64,000 nt of DNA from NCBI GenBank assembly GCA_024336345.1, contig JANFOG010000003.1, forward strand, positions 936,501 to 1,000,500, read 5' to 3'. Made by a program: the position numbers and the translations under genes. The notes beneath the pieces were generated by a model. That model did not search any database, was not told the origin of the DNA, and saw nothing but the letters and a program-made list of their open reading frames with translations. Position 1 is the stretch's first letter. Every line of letters starts with the position of its first letter. Below, piece after piece: positions 51,958-60,708 of the stretch. This DNA is from Mariannaea sp. PMI_226 (taxonomy: Eukaryota; Ascomycota; Sordariomycetes; Hypocreales; Nectriaceae).

Positions 51958-51967
51958 AGTATATATA
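51958..51967 (+). promoter_or_regulatory. TATA-like element of the membrane-protein gene
   Basis: TAGTATATATA lies about 70 nt before the start codon at 52037 and is preceded by a second TATA-rich stretch near 51938. Distance and orientation fit a core promoter. No experimental support. Confidence 0.4.
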
Positions 51968-52036
51968 TTCCCTTCGACTCTTGTTCGCCATGGATCGATA
52001 TCATCGTACGAGTCTGCCCAAGACCCTCTGCCAAGC

Positions 52037-53134
52037 ATGCACACCAACCGAGCAAATAAACAAAGGCTAGCATTACTCTCGAGACGCCTTTGGGTTTACC
52101 TCTTGAGCCTAGCTACTTTAAATTTCACGCATGCGACGCCAATAATAATCAATCGTGAGTGGCTTCACGACGACGACGGGGCGAAGGCTACATCAACAGC
52201 TCGGGAAAACTTGAAAATTCTTCCCAGACGGCTGGGCAAGTCTACACTCTCGAGTTCCTGTGGGTCTCACTACAATCAAAGAGTCATCGGAGCAATAGTA
52301 GGTGGGACGGTTCTTGGCTGTTTTGTGCTGTTTCTCCTGTGCCTCTTCTGCTTCAAGATATTTTGGTCTGGTGCTCATCGTCCACGCACCTCATCCGAGA
52401 ATGAACAAGAGCAACGACAGCAAAACGGCAACTTTGATATTTATAATACCCCAAGTAAGAGAGACAATGGATGCTGTGATGTACTCGCGCTTATAAGAGG
52501 TCAGGCGGATAACTCGAAACCAAGTCTCAACAGGTGGGGGAATCGAGGCACTATCGACAGAAGACGCACAAATTCTGGCTTGGAGTTTGGAGACCTCAAC
52601 GCAACCCCCCCTCTCGGCCGGACTGGGCCGATTGCAGGCCCTGCGATTCCTCCTAAAGCCGCAGCAAGATTGGGCATTGAGCCTAACGTCCCGGTTTCTT
52701 GGCCTCCAACGACGCCTGTTCCGTCCTTGTCATTTCATGACAGGTTCCCCTCATCCGCACTAAACCAGGCCCGGCCAGCGAGATCAAGACCCTACAAGTA
52801 TCCTATTTCTTGGGAAAGTGCACCATATTCTAGTTGTTCCATGAGCACATTGGACGAGTCATTGGAATCGCGGAGCGACACTGTGCATGCTCCTGCACCG
52901 GTCAACTACTCGGCTTTCCCTATAGTTGAACGACCACTACCACTGGTGCCGTTACCTCTACGGACAGCTCTGGGAGCCAATCCGCAGAGCAGCAATTCGC
53001 ATCGAAAGTACTTTTTACCAGGGCAGTTACAGACTCCTCCCTCAACGGCATCGACATTGAGGATCGAGAACTTGGATTTCCAACGTGATAGGTATAAAGG
53101 AACACGGTATAGTATGGGGGATAATGTGATTTGA
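52037..53134 (+). CDS. Hypothetical single-pass membrane protein with N-terminal signal sequence
   Basis: A single-exon frame of 365 residues that I do not recognise. Residues about 17-34 are hydrophobic after a basic start and look like a signal peptide. A short luminal or extracellular part (35-82) follows, then a strong membrane segment at 84-109 beginning VIGAIVGGTVLGCFVLFLLC. The remaining 255 residues are hydrophilic, rich in Pro, Ser, Arg and Asn, with several P-x-x-P stretches (for example PLPLVPLPLR). This layout of signal peptide, short ectodomain, Gly/Cys-rich membrane helix and long disordered tail is common among fungal surface or stress-sensor-like orphan proteins, but no WSC or other ectodomain is visible. 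The antisense strand has no comparable frame and a TATA-like element precedes the ATG, which supports a real gene. Confidence 0.62.
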   Translation: MHTNRANKQRLALLSRRLWVYLLSLATLNFTHATPIIINREWLHDDDGAKATSTARENLKILPRRLGKSTLSSSCGSHYNQRVIGAIVGGTVLGCFVLFLLCLFCFKIFWSGAHRPRTSSENEQEQRQQNGNFDIYNTPSKRDNGCCDVLALIRGQADNSKPSLNRWGNRGTIDRRRTNSGLEFGDLNATPPLGRTGPIAGPAIPPKAAARLGIEPNVPVSWPPTTPVPSLSFHDRFPSSALNQARPARSRPYKYPISWESAPYSSCSMSTLDESLESRSDTVHAPAPVNYSAFPIVERPLPLVPLPLRTALGANPQSSNSHRKYFLPGQLQTPPSTASTLRIENLDFQRDRYKGTRYSMGDNVI

Positions 53135-53925
53135 ATGTTTTTGTTTTGGCAAATGAGAGACGGTAAGGATTTCTTGAACTTAAACTACAGTGCAAGAAGT
53201 CTATGTATTCGTAAAGGTGTAGATAAACACGTCAATAATCTGCTTTGAGTCCACATCATTTTCAGTATATTTTTTTTCTTCACATGGATGCTCAGGGTTG
53301 CTTTATTTCACATCTGCGAAGAAGAAACATCAAACTTGATCCAACAGTCATATCCTTTGAAGCTGTACTATTATGGTCCAGTCAGTCTTCAGTTGTTCCT
53401 TTGTGTTTGCGTCTTCTCAAGGCGGCATGCCAGTTTCAAGCCAGTTCTGAAGCTATTGGGAAAAGTAAGCCGGGAGCGGCGTAGTTGTTTACAACTTGAT
53501 AATACTCCATTTACAAACAAACAACACCGTTTACCCACTGTCTTGCAACACTCTATCCATAACTTGATATCATTTTAATACTCTCCGCGAACATAAACCT
53601 ATTGCGACCTGATTCATCCCCTAGGAATAGATGAGATCCTTGCATTAATTATTCCGCTACTAGATCCGTTTGCTAAAGATCTCAAGCTTTTGTTTTGTTT
53701 TGTTAAATCCTCAAACTGCTATTGTAACCTTTTATGAATATTTTATGCATATAGTATATACAATAGCTAGTAAGCTACCATTATGCGTTATTCTCTTCAA
53801 CTTCGTATAACTGAAGTTACCTCAATACTATCTGTCAATATGAACGACTAATAATCCAATTTTCTTAGTAGGAGCTGGATTATTACAAGAAAGATAAAAA
53901 TATTCAAAGCTATAAAGCGACCCTT
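53135..53925. other. AT-rich tail-to-tail intergenic region
   Basis: The membrane-protein gene and the secreted-protein gene converge on this 0.8-kb space. From about 53560 it is AT-rich with TTTTATGAATATTTTATGC-like sequence, fitting 3' UTR and polyadenylation signals of both. I see nothing else in it. Confidence 0.55.
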
Positions 53926-56053
53926 CTATCCACTGTAGTAGGGGTTGGTGACCTGTGTTGTGACTGTCGAGGCTTGACAGCATTGGCCATTAATTTGATT
54001 ACCTATGTAGGTGGTAAGCTTTACTTCTTCCTACAGGGTTGAGCGAGTGCCTTGAGGAATGAACTTACCCGACGAATCGTAGAGACAACCATCCGCTCCG
54101 AAAAATACATCTCCATAGCTAGCTGGGACCTGAGCATTGAGCTGACATCCAGGTGTAACTGTCTTGTCGGTTGTGTCCGAAGGAAGCATAGCATAAATAG
54201 TCACGTTCGACGTATCCGTATTTTGGTATGCAACGTCTTTTTCTCATTAGTATAGACTCACTTGGAGGTTTAGATAACTCCACTTACTATAAGCATCTCC
54301 TCCCTGGCATCGCGAGCTATCGTTCACAACAATACAACCACTGTTGACATGCTATAGCACAACAAGGTTAGTATAGTGATAGGCTAGGTGGGTTGAGCAT
54401 AAACTCGTACAATGTTGGTTCCCCCTGGGTTTGCGGGAAGAATAGGGGTTCCCCCCAAATACTTTTCCCAAAACGCCTGATTCTTGCACTGCGCGTTCGG
54501 CAACAGACACTGATCAGGATGGGGCTTGGTGGCGCAATCTGATGCCATGTTGCAAGAAGCGTTACAGTCTGCGAATTCAAACCCTTTGGGTCCAGGGTAG
54601 TCAGGGCACTCATTCTTTCCTGACATATAACTGAGGGGAAATGCGCATGGTGGATAATCGCCAGAGTAACTCGCGCTATGATCAGGGGGAGTCCCCTTGT
54701 TACCACATGCTTTGACATTGGCGTAGATTTCCGGCAAGTTGAGACGGTACTTATCCCAATTTTTGGCGATACTATCGGGAATGTCCTCAGCTTTTGTAAT
54801 GGCTCCATTGTGTCGATTAACCTCAATCTTCTTCAGGGTAAAACAGGAACTACCAGTCCAGTAGGCCACCTTGTTAGTACAGTATTTTTGCTCGCCGATG
54901 GTATTTTCATAAACTACCACTTTCTGGGCAGCTAGAATAACAGTAGCAAGTTGCGTCTGAGTTTCATTCATAGCAGAAAAAAATGCTTCTGCAAATTTGC
55001 CATCAGGATGGTTAACAAAAGCCCCAGTCCCGAAAATTTGTGCAATTGGATGGAGACTATCGTCAACGGTGCCACCAGCCTTCTTTAAGGATTGGACAAA
55101 GGGCGTAAGATAGTCAGTTTCGCCAGACCTTGGACTCATAAAGATCTGCTTGTTTGTTTGCTTGATCATCGTAACTGTGTCCGTAAAGAATTTGCTCAAC
55201 TGCGAACCGGCCGCAGCTGCGAGCTCTGCTGCGGTTGGAGGAGTGTTGATACCAGAATCGGCCATAGCAACAGCTGCACCTGCGAGGCCAACCACGGCAC
55301 CGAGCAGACCAGCCAGGTCGGACAAGACACCGGGTCCAGCATTAAGCTTGTTCGATTTATCGAATATGGAGCCAAACGGCGAGAATACTTTGAGTAGCTC
55401 AGAAATGAAGTTTGGGTTCTCATCATCCATTTTTCCAACATCAAAATCCTTGACCATACTGTCAATATTTATCGACTGGTTCAAAGTATAGACATTGACA
55501 GCCGCGAAGGCTTGAGAGAAAAAGCTGCGAACATTGACAGCTGAGGACCTGATCCACCACACTAGAAACATTATTAGTCATAAATAAGAGTAACAGAGTT
55601 TCCTATTCTCACCTTCATGAGGTGTAAAATCCTGGCATGCCACGGTGGTGATCACACAGCTACTGGAGCTTATATCCGTGCAGTCCAATTGGCTTGTAAA
55701 CCCGCCACCGAAGCTCGTAGATTCATCAAGTAGTGTTAACCAGCTAGTTTGGTTGCCTGAAGAGCACTTAGTTTAGAGACCAAGATGGATGTTGAGGTGT
55801 ACCTACTCAGAACTGCATAGTTATCTTTTTTGAGGAATGCATCCAAATAAGTTTGAGCACCAGCTTGAGAGAACGAAGCAGGGTTGGTTTGATCTACATC
55901 TGTGTTATCCTTGCTAGGACATCCATCAACTAGGTCCCGGCGGTCAAGTTGTACCGCCCTGGATTGTCTAATTGCAGCGAGCGGCTCCCTGGGTATTTGC
56001 GCTGCTCTACCGAGAGCTGCGAAGCCCAGGATAAGAACTGTGACAGGGTGCAT
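53926..56053 (-). CDS. Secreted Cys-containing protein of unknown function, six exons
   Basis: Six minus-strand exons restore one frame of 616 residues: 56053-55807, 55756-55613, 55561-54411, 54351-54288, 54236-54069, 54002-53926. Introns are about 50-66 nt. Only the large third exon is obvious as an open frame; the last three small exons follow from frame and splice sites, and the protein ends with QVTNPYYSG and a stop. Residues 1-18 are a signal peptide (MHPVTVLILGFAALGRAA), followed by a dibasic site LDRRD that could be cut by a Kex2-type protease. A hydrophobic Gly/Ala-rich segment lies at about 210-230 (LSDLAGLLGAVVGLAGAAVA). The C-terminal third is Cys-rich (CPDYPGPKGFEFADCNASCN; CQGGDAY; CQASTV) and probably disulfide-bonded. 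I do not recognise the family. A TATAAATA element lies about 160 nt upstream. Confidence 0.78.
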
Positions 56054-56207
56054 TATGGTGTAGGTAGGCAGGCAATAGGCACCACCAATGCACTCCAAGT
56101 AACTAGAAATAAAAGGCGGCAACAAAAGGCCAATAGAGTTGTATGGCAGATGATGATGATATGGACTGTTATCAAAGTGATTGATTTATTCTCTCCGAAC
56201 CCTCTTC

Positions 56208-56215
56208 TATTTATA
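56208..56215 (-). promoter_or_regulatory. TATA box candidate of the secreted-protein gene
   Basis: TATAAATA on the minus strand lies about 155-162 nt upstream of the chosen start codon at 56053. This supports that start and leaves room for a short leader. Confidence 0.5.
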
Positions 56216-56410
56216 AGCTTTGCTCGCCTTAGGTATTGACATATAAACTGGCTCCTGATTAAAAAGTACCTGCCAATCTTAGGAGCTAAGATTGTATATC
56301 ATACAATCTTTGAAATTTTGGTTTTGATCCCCTGTAGGGAGTAACTAGAGCACTATTCAGGCTGGGTCTCTTGAAAAGTAACGGGCCATAATTGGCTGGA
56401 ATGCTCTTTG

Positions 56411-56512
56411 CGGGTTCTGAAACAAGGAATGTTACTATCTTGAGTCTGCTGAAGTAAGAAATATGACTATATTAGGTCTGCTGAAGTAAGGATTACTACT
56501 ATCTATATCCAG
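56411..56512. repeat. Degenerate tandem repeat, period about 32 bp
   Basis: The 15-mer GTCTGCTGAAGTAAG occurs at 56444-56458 and exactly again at 56476-56490. A third, more diverged unit begins at about 56414 (GTTCTGAAACAAGGAATGTT), and each unit is followed by a TTACTATCT- or GACTATATT-like stretch. This gives about three units spaced roughly 32 bp. It lies in non-coding AT-rich DNA. Confidence 0.7.
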
Positions 56513-58806
56513 GACCGGCCATGGTCAACTCTCCTACGAATTCTCTCTATGAAGCAGTATATTGCCTACTATTCAACAACGTGCTCTTTGGCTGAGAGGG
56601 TATTGGTTAGGAACGACCTTTGAACACCTGGGGTAACAGTCTCTAGCTAAGAGGTAGAAATGATTGCGAACCCCTTGCAGTTAGTTCATTTTATCTTAGT
56701 TACGATCTTGTAATACATTGATCCACTTTGTCTACGTAAATTATCTATTGAAAAGCCCGCATTGCCAATATCGGTCACCAAAGATCCAATACCAAATACC
56801 ATAGAATAAGCAATACCCTTGCTTCTACTTATCAATCTTCTCAAAAGCCCTCGTGACATATTCCTAGAAAAAGTACTATCCATAATCCTGTTCAATTAGA
56901 TTATAGGGTAGCAAAGAGCCAAGTCAAGAGCTCCTCATATGCAACTGGGAAGAGCCAAGATGATTTATTTTATGGGATGGAGTAAACCCAGAAGGACCGT
57001 TTGAATACTCAAGTGCACACTCAGATACGCAGCCAGATATGCTAGAGTGGCTCGAAGGATACTCGAAGGATACAAAGCTACAACTAGGGGAGTAAAACCA
57101 AGAGAGTCCTCCAAAGAATCAGGCGGTAGTCAAGTTAGACTAGACTGAACTGAAGGAGAGATTGGTTCTTTGCACAAGTCCGCTGCCAAGAGGAGTCCTC
57201 CGTCAATTCCAGCCCAGCTTCTCTAAGCTAGGTGGTTTTTTTCTGAGCTTATTAAATGCACCTATTTCGTTATAGATTTCTTACATATATGTATATATTG
57301 TTGCTTACGAGGGGTGAGATAGTATTGTGTACACATCTTGTGTTGCTCGTGGAATCGACGACAGCGTCTCAAATTATTTTGCACACAACCGTGCAGAGTG
57401 GAATTTGGGTATGTATTTTGGGCATAAGCACTAAGTAGGACTATATCTTATTTTGTTTAGTGTGTCTATGTCAGGCCCCCCCCCCACATTGGACCTCCGT
57501 CAAATTTGTAATAGGTCGTATTATTTATTTTCGCTTAATAGATAGTAAAGACTATGAACTTGAAGAAATGATAGTGCCGTCGGAAATACACGATGGAGGA
57601 ATACGTCTCGTGATTTGAGGAATAAATCCAAGCTCAAGAGTACTGCGAGCCTCACTCCGCCATTTAGAATTATATCAGCCGGTATTGATGCAGTTTCGCA
57701 CGTGGCTCGGCCACAACCATGGTAGTTCATCGATACCAAGGCGATATTTAGGTGGACTGTCGTAGAAGCCTGGAGGAAGCCTATTCCTGCCCCCCCTTGT
57801 TTTATCTGCTCAGGCAAGCCAAAGAGAAGAGTGTAGTGGATGAAACCATGCTGACCAGTGCATTTATTCTGCTACGAAAGAGCTTTTCGAGTATTATTAT
57901 GCTAGCCATAGAGATATGTAGTAATAGGATACATGTCAATTATATCACGAACCACTTATGAAAACGGTATCTCAATTACTACTAGCCCACAACCTGCTAA
58001 ACGAGTTCTCCCTTCCTCTCACGGGATTGTCGAAGGGCAATTCAAAATTCTCTAGCTATTCTTAGTTTATGATATGGGTGGTGGACTGAGACATTCTGAC
58101 AGCTCGGCAATTCCCACAATACTACGTAATCCCTTCCTGGGGCATGTTCCTAGCCGATCCGTTCAAAGTGGTCTGAGACGAGATGCTCATCCACCCATCA
58201 CCATCACCGCTCTATAGACAAGATGGGGCCGAAATCTCACCTTCTCCTAGATCAGATCTCCACGTCAACCTGCTGCATGTTTGCTGATAAGCAATATTGA
58301 TGTAAGTCATCGTCCAATGCATGGTGACCCGTGACTTGGTGGTTGTCTTAGAAATTGAGACTAGTGGCTTTGGGCCAACTATGGAGAGAGTAAGTGCGGG
58401 ATTACGAAATGCTCAGACATGCGATAAAAGAGTGGGAAACGGCTTGTAGTCTGGATGATTTAGTGCAAGCAGAAAGAAGAACTAGAAATGTTCTATGCTA
58501 GTGTACTAGCTATGCAATATAGATGTGAACCCAGGCCCCAATCCTAGCTTAATTGCTGTAAGGCCGGGGAATCGATGCACAAAGGGCCCCCAACTGCGCC
58601 TTGACGCTGTATCTTGTGTCAATGCGTTAGTCTGATGCAGCTTTATGTACTCTGAAGTAGCTTGATTGGCTTTGTTCTGCCACCTCACTTCTTGGGATAC
58701 TAGAGTACGTTACTCATCTCATTGTTCTCAGCCTGTCAGTTCATCATAAAAACGTCAATGGCGTAGACAGAGCGCAGTGTGTCTGAGACATGGAAGAACA
58801 CCGCTC

Positions 58807-58816
58807 ATATATATAT
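58807..58816 (+). promoter_or_regulatory. TATA-like element of the F-box gene
   Basis: ATATATATAG lies about 50 nt before the start codon at 58863. This is close, so the leader would be short. Confidence 0.35.
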
Positions 58817-58862
58817 AGAATGAAATCATGCTTAGCAAGTCATTTTTACGCTTCCTCCCCGT

Positions 58863-59840
58863 ATGGTCATCCGACTAGTCAGTGGTATGGCTGTCTCCAT
58901 TGATATGATTGCCCCTGATCGAAAGGGTGGCCTCGAAAAATCTCACAGCTCTACTCAAGATGACAATTGTATAGCACGTGGAGTCCCTATCAGAAACAGC
59001 CAAAGTCCCAGTGCCCGTATCCCGAAAGAATCTCTTGGTCTGATCAAGGCTCTCCCTCCCGAGCTGCTCAACCAAATCCTCTATCAGCTCGACCTACCGA
59101 GCCTCTTTGCATTTCGGCGTGTCAACCGCTGCGCCTTACTCGCTGTTGATGGTCTCCATTCGTTGGGAGTTCTTCGGGAGCACTGCCCCGATGTGCTAGG
59201 AGCTTTCCTCTCCGTCCGTACGCGGCTCTTCGACCTCACGCACCTGTACGAAACGGTCAAGACCAGCCAGTGCTCGAAATGTACGGAGTTTGGGAATTAC
59301 CTCTGTCTCATCACCTGTCGCCGCATTTGCTACTCATGCTTCAACCGACGTCTCGAGTTCCTCCCGGCATCTGTCACGCACGTAACGAACATCTCGACGG
59401 TGGTGCCACAGCAAGAGAGACGGCTCAAGACCCAACCTTCTACCATAGGTCCTCCTGGAACGCGTGTCGCTTTTGCAAAACCATGGGCGCAGAAGTTGAG
59501 GCTTCTTGATCGAGGGACAGCTGTTGAACTATGCGAGGACTATAGCAGTTATGTGCTCAGCCCCAGAGGTGCGGAGACACGCCGACGAATGGCAATTATT
59601 TCGGCACCTACGATAAATACATCAGAGATGCTTGCCGACTGGGGTACTCCGTGCTTCATATGCAGCGAAGCGAGACGGTCATGGGGTGATGCTGCGCGAC
59701 CTAAGACCAAGTATACGAGAGAAGGACTCGCCAACCATGTCAAAACGCATCAAAAAGGACCTAGGGAGGCGGGTGAGATGAGTAGGACGAAAGGCAGGGC
59801 ACTGCAGTCCGGTCCCAGATCACGAGAGAACCAACTTTAG
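58863..59840 (+). CDS. F-box protein with Cys-rich and C2H2-like motifs
   Basis: A single-exon gene of 325 residues. The F-box is at about residues 58-98: LIKALPPELLNQILYQLDLP followed by SLFAFRRVNR, the usual L-P-x-E-L-L...I-L...L core. F-box proteins bind Skp1 and bring substrates to an SCF ubiquitin ligase. A Cys cluster follows (Cys137, 140, 148, 152, 156, 159; CSKC...CRRICYSC), as in a common group of filamentous-fungal F-box proteins. Near the C-terminus CFIC and HVKTH (Cys264, Cys267, His292, His296) form a C2H2-like pattern with an unusually long loop. The substrate is unknown. The F-box call is good; the zinc-binding claims are inference from spacing. Confidence 0.87.
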   Translation: MVIRLVSGMAVSIDMIAPDRKGGLEKSHSSTQDDNCIARGVPIRNSQSPSARIPKESLGLIKALPPELLNQILYQLDLPSLFAFRRVNRCALLAVDGLHSLGVLREHCPDVLGAFLSVRTRLFDLTHLYETVKTSQCSKCTEFGNYLCLITCRRICYSCFNRRLEFLPASVTHVTNISTVVPQQERRLKTQPSTIGPPGTRVAFAKPWAQKLRLLDRGTAVELCEDYSSYVLSPRGAETRRRMAIISAPTINTSEMLADWGTPCFICSEARRSWGDAARPKTKYTREGLANHVKTHQKGPREAGEMSRTKGRALQSGPRSRENQL

Positions 59841-60498
59841 ATTTTCAATTTAATAATAACTTGAGCCCAGCCTCTTCTTTCATTTGCTTTCTTTGGAGAG
59901 TGTTACGAATATGGTCGCAGCTTGATGTTGCACAGCACGCTGCCATCGCATCGGGGACATGAGATGGTCAATGATGGATTTATTCCGCGCTCTTCAAAGA
60001 GGAGAACACCAAGACGTTAGGAATGGACTCCCGTTCAGATAGTATGAATACCTGTTGCCTATCTCAGCCTGCCCTGTCATGCGGTGGCGACATTCCAAAA
60101 CTATTCTCTGTGGTATCATCCAGTATGCACATCTTCTTGCCCTAAAGATATGCCCAATAGAGTTGACGTGGACGCTCATTTGCCTTCAAGTCTTATCTCG
60201 GTAGGCGGTGAATTCGATTTGTCTCGTCATTACGGACACCCTCGCTGACGACGAGAAGACCTGCATGTTCGAGAATGATTGCTGCCTTGGAGTAGCCTGA
60301 GGGGGTTCACTACGATCATTGAGTTACGGCAGCATCTAGGAGACGGATGGCACCTTAGCTTCTGGAGGCTTTCTGACATGTTCCTAATCTAAACAAATTT
60401 GGAATAGGGTCTTATGATTATCTTATTCAGCTTTTACAGATATGCAGAAGGGTGGAGGCATTTTGAAGTGCTATTAGCGTGGAAGGCCGGATGTTGAG
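59841..60498. other. Intergenic, 3' of the F-box gene
   Basis: About 650 bp holding the probable 3' UTR of the F-box gene (AATAATAAC just after the stop) and distal promoter sequence of the aminotransferase gene. No protein-like frame is visible. Confidence 0.5.
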
Positions 60499-60522
60499 AG
60501 CTCGGCGCCAAATCGCCGAGCT
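60499..60522 (+). promoter_or_regulatory. Inverted repeat operator candidate 1, CTCGG-N10-CCGAG
   Basis: Nine-base arms AGCTCGGCG (60499-60507) and CGCCGAGCT (60514-60522) are exact reverse complements around the 6-base spacer CCAAAT. The CGG and CCG triplets are ten bases apart, the arrangement bound by dimeric Zn2Cys6 factors. It lies about 190 nt upstream of the aminotransferase ATG. Confidence 0.7.
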
Positions 60523-60545
60523 AGACCAAGGCTCCTTACACAAAT

Positions 60546-60593
60546 GTTGTATAGAGCCTCTCGGAGGCGCGACTCCGAGAGGGTTTATACAAC
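60546..60593 (+). promoter_or_regulatory. 48-bp imperfect palindrome, operator candidate 2, CTCGG-N10-CCGAG
   Basis: Inner arms CCTCTCGGAG (60557-60566) and CTCCGAGAGG (60573-60582) flank GCGCGA. Outer arms GTTGTATA (60546-60553) and TATACAAC (60586-60593) extend the dyad. The core repeats candidate 1: CGG and CCG ten bases apart with the same CT/AG flanks. The dyad centres are 59 bp apart, and a TATA box follows 30 bp downstream. In RNA it could also form a hairpin; no T-run follows, so a terminator role is unlikely. Confidence 0.7.
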
Positions 60594-60623
60594 CACTCGT
60601 GAATTGATAGCTGCAAGTATCAG

Positions 60624-60629
60624 TATAAA
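60624..60629 (+). promoter_or_regulatory. TATA box of the aminotransferase gene
   Basis: TATAAA lies 80-85 nt upstream of the start codon at 60709 and 30 bp downstream of the second palindrome, so the whole promoter is compact: two dyads, TATA box, short leader. Confidence 0.6.
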
Positions 60630-60708
60630 TGATACATAGCCTTCATGCCCAACTTGGTTCTACAATCACAGAACTTACTGTAAACAGTAAACCGCCATCG
60701 CAGCAAAA

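Larger units (their letters stand above)
43501..52036. other. 8.5-kb gene-free stretch between AreA and the membrane-protein gene
   Basis: No open frame here carries a recognisable domain, and I could not join neighbouring frames with splice sites into a coherent protein. Simple repeats occur, for example GAGT at 44107-44130. TAGGTA-type motifs occur near 44050. Frames of 126-168 codons (47549-47929, 48849-49250 and 49443-49823 on plus, 50780-50274 on minus) overlap other open frames and lack family features. The base composition is not extreme, and there are no long homopolymers apart from short A-runs. Confidence 0.55.
56054..58862. other. AT-rich divergent intergenic region
   Basis: This 2.8-kb stretch between two divergent genes contains both promoters. 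TATAAATA on the minus strand (56208-56215) serves the secreted-protein gene; an ATATATATAG stretch at 58807-58816 precedes the F-box gene. Between them I find no gene. A degenerate tandem repeat lies at 56411-56512, a two-copy repeat of CTCGAAGGATA at 57050-57072, and a ten-C run at about 57478-57487. The middle part is AT-rich. Confidence 0.55.

Noticed and set aside
57478..57487. C homopolymer beside AT-rich sequence, considered as a recombination or telomere-like site.
   Set aside because: A single short run with no repeat unit and no partner; nothing supports a function.
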